A stretch of DNA of 64,000 nucleotides from Salinirubellus litoreus (lineage in GTDB: Archaea > Halobacteriota > Halobacteria > Halobacteriales > Haloarculaceae), in assembly GCF_037335815.1 (NCBI RefSeq), contig NZ_CP147841.1, forward strand, positions 1,116,001 through 1,180,000, in the 5' to 3' direction. The notes under the pieces were generated by a model, which was not told the DNA's origin, ran no database searches, and was given only the letters and a program-made list of their open reading frames with translations. The stretch's first letter is position 1; every line of letters starts with the position of its first letter. Shown here in pieces: positions 62,321 to 64,000 of the stretch. The translations under genes and the position numbers were made by a program.

Positions 62321-63353
62321 GGCCCGTCCCGTGGTCCACCGGGTCCTCGTCGGCGAGCAGCGACACCACCTCGACCAGTACCGCGACCGCCAGCGGCCCC
62401 GCGATGAACCCGATCGGTCCCACGGTGAGGATCCCCCCGGTGAAGCCGATGAAGTAGAGGCTCGTGGGGAGGTGGGCGGCCCAGTTCGCCAGCCGGGGCC
62501 GGATGATCGCGTCGGGCGCGAACCCGACGAACACCGCCCCGACCACGGCGACGAGTACCGCCCGGGTGACGTTCCCGGCGAGGACGTCCACGACCGCGAG
62601 CGTCCCGATGAGTACGCTGGGACCGACTACCGGGACGAACTGGAGGACGGCGGCGAAGACGGCCAGCGTGAACGGCGCGCCGTAGCCGAGCAGGAAGAAG
62701 ACGACGAGCGCGACGACGAACGTCCCCGCCGCGGTCGCCGCCTGGAGGACGTAGATCCCGAACAGCGTCTCGCGTATCCGTCGGTCGAGCGCTCGAACCA
62801 CGTCGTGGTACTCCGGCGGGACCACCCCGAGGAGGGCCTCCCCGGCGCCCCCCGGCCGCAGCATGAGGGCGTAGAGCAGGATGGCGAACAGGAATAGCTG
62901 GAGGGCGAGGACGGGCGCTACAGCCGCGACGCCGAGCGCGACGTCGCCGAGCAATCCTCGAAACGAATCGAGGAGGGCGACGGTGTCGACGGTGTAGACG
63001 ACCGTTCCCAGGGGTATCTCGACCACGTCGGGTATCTGTTCGAGCAGGTCGAACAGGACGCGCCGGCGACGGTAGAGGACGAACCCGAGGGGGAGGACGA
63101 GGGCGAGGACGGCGGCGAACGCCCCGGTGGCGACCGCGGCGCTCGCCGCTCGCTCGGAGAGCCCGCGCTGGCTGAGCCAGCGCCGGACGGGGTAGAGGAC
63201 GTACGCGATGGTGACCGCGAAGAACACCGTCGAGAGGACGTCGAGCAGTACGATCGCGGCGAGCACCAGCGTCCCCGCGAGCAGCCCTGTGAGCGCCAGT
63301 CGACGTCGGTTTCCCTTCGGCGGCACGCCCCCGGGTTTCGCCGGACCGGGCAA
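62313..63353 (-). CDS. AI-2E family transporter (UPF0118-like)
   Basis: A 346-residue membrane protein with eight helices and the family arrangement: two N-terminal helices, a long extracellular loop, then GTFVVALVVFFLLGYGAPFTLAVFAAVLQFVPVVGPSVL. Members of this family are suggested to export small molecules or Na+/H+; the haloarchaeal role is unknown. It converges with the rhodanese gene. Confidence 0.85.
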   Translation of the reverse strand: MPGPAKPGGVPPKGNRRRLALTGLLAGTLVLAAIVLLDVLSTVFFAVTIAYVLYPVRRWLSQRGLSERAASAAVATGAFAAVLALVLPLGFVLYRRRRVLFDLLEQIPDVVEIPLGTVVYTVDTVALLDSFRGLLGDVALGVAAVAPVLALQLFLFAILLYALMLRPGGAGEALLGVVPPEYHDVVRALDRRIRETLFGIYVLQAATAAGTFVVALVVFFLLGYGAPFTLAVFAAVLQFVPVVGPSVLIGTLAVVDVLAGNVTRAVLVAVVGAVFVGFAPDAIIRPRLANWAAHLPTSLYFIGFTGGILTVGPIGFIAGPLAVAVLVEVVSLLADEDPVDHGTGPK

Positions 63354-63560
63354 AAACCTGTCTCAGGTTCGAAACACGAGCACGCGACGGGTCGTGTGAA
63401 CGCGCTCCACGCGAACCGGCGGGGTCGGGAAACCGGGGGGATGCGGGCCGGTGAGGCTACGTTGCGAGTGGAACCGGACGTCGGACGCGCGTCCGACGAC
63501 CGACAGACGGCACACTATCCCGGGCGCGAACGGATACGATTTCCGACACTCGCGATGGAG

Positions 63561-64000
63561 TTACCCGTGGAACCGTTCGAGCGCGACCGAGAGCATCTCG
63601 GGGCCGACCGGCTGGAACTCCGCCCGGTCCGGGCCGAGCAGGTCCCGGACGGAGTCCCAGGAGTCGCCCGCGTACCGTTCGTCGAGCAGGACGCGCACGC
63701 CCACCTCGTCGGGACCGCGGATGACTCGCCCGATCGCCTGGCGTGCCTTGCGGACCGCCGGGGTCAACAGCGCGGTCCGGAACCCGTCCCCGAACCGCCG
63801 GTCGTAGGCCGTTCGGACGGCCCGAGTCCGCGGTGAGGCCGTGTTGACGATGGGGACACCGGAGACGACGGCGGCGTGCAGGCGATCCCCGCTGTAGTCG
63901 ACACCCTCGGTGAGGGTCCCCCGGAGCGACGTGACGAGCACCTTCGGCGGACCTTCGAAGAACTCGGCCTTGAGCCGCTCGGTGGCCTCGTCGGCGCTCG
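63561..64000 (-). CDS. XPD/DinG-like (Rad3 family) DNA helicase, C-terminal part
   Basis: Partial gene: the N-terminal part lies beyond the window. The visible 146 codons contain the helicase C2 region: PPKVLVTSLRGTLTEGVDYSGDR, then AIGRVIRGPDEVGVRVLLDERY (motif VI). The final residues are LERFHG with stop at 63561-63563. It belongs to the DEAD_2/helicase_C_2 family that unwinds DNA 5' to 3'. The Fe-S domain cannot be checked here. Confidence 0.85.
   Translation of the reverse strand, partial: SADEATERLKAEFFEGPPKVLVTSLRGTLTEGVDYSGDRLHAAVVSGVPIVNTASPRTRAVRTAYDRRFGDGFRTALLTPAVRKARQAIGRVIRGPDEVGVRVLLDERYAGDSWDSVRDLLGPDRAEFQPVGPEMLSVALERFHG

Overview
The window is about 64 kb of a GC-rich, haloarchaeal (class Halobacteria) chromosome. 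The evidence is the very acidic proteins, archaeal information-processing genes (aIF2/IF5B-type infB, Nob1, Hef, archaeal GlyRS), leaderless genes with TATA-like boxes (often GTTTATG) about 26-33 bp before the start codon, an intron-containing elongator tRNA-Met, bacterio-opsin-activator type HTH-10 regulators and Tat-lipoprotein solute-binding proteins. I cannot name the genus from sequence alone. There are no rRNA genes and no CRISPR array.

Layout. 0-16 kb is mostly housekeeping: a NifU-domain protein, a flippase-like/alkaline-phosphatase-superfamily pair, PhoU, pyruvoyl arginine decarboxylase, infB, a PRC-barrel/Nob1 pair, a CPBP protease, phosphoglucose isomerase and several small haloarchaeal families. 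17-26 kb holds a DUF7115-like protein, tRNA-Met, a TIGR00341 membrane protein, manganese catalase and an IS1341-type TnpB element. 26-34 kb has an S66 peptidase, an IS630-type insertion sequence lodged between two genes, an RNase H-fold protein, an ornithine cyclodeaminase/alanine dehydrogenase and a MutS-like ATPase with an N-terminal HhH domain. 35-43 kb is a complete peptide-type ABC importer operon whose permease and both ATPases carry unusual extra segments. 43-50 kb has a PAS histidine kinase, an HTH-10 regulator, a CBS protein fused operonically to glyS, and a dolichol-kinase-like protein. 50-64 kb has a broken E2-type acyltransferase, two MFS transporters, a Kef-type antiporter pair, Hef helicase-nuclease, small membrane proteins, a rubrerythrin-like protein, two divergent rhodaneses, an AI-2E family permease and the C-terminal end of an XPD/DinG-like helicase cut by the window edge.

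Mobile and repeated DNA. Two copies of a structured repeat (886-1338, and inverted at 43031-43270) share a closing stem, inner hairpins and a terminal 'GGTGGGAC(T/C)GAAAGGGGCC' motif. Stem differences between the copies are largely compensatory, which argues for selection on a folded RNA or DNA; this is the most interesting unexplained signal in the window. The IS630 element sits exactly between the stop codon of one gene and the start codon of the next, so removing it restores a TGA-T-ATG operon junction. The TnpB element has both terminal hairpins and an intact RuvC triad. A 53-bp direct repeat duplicates the 3' end of a rhodanese gene.

Small genes of 51-59 codons (6390-6569, 13784-13951, 18506-18661, 34446-34604, 57768-57935) were found by reading the gaps. 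Functions given for DUF families are names only; no function is implied.
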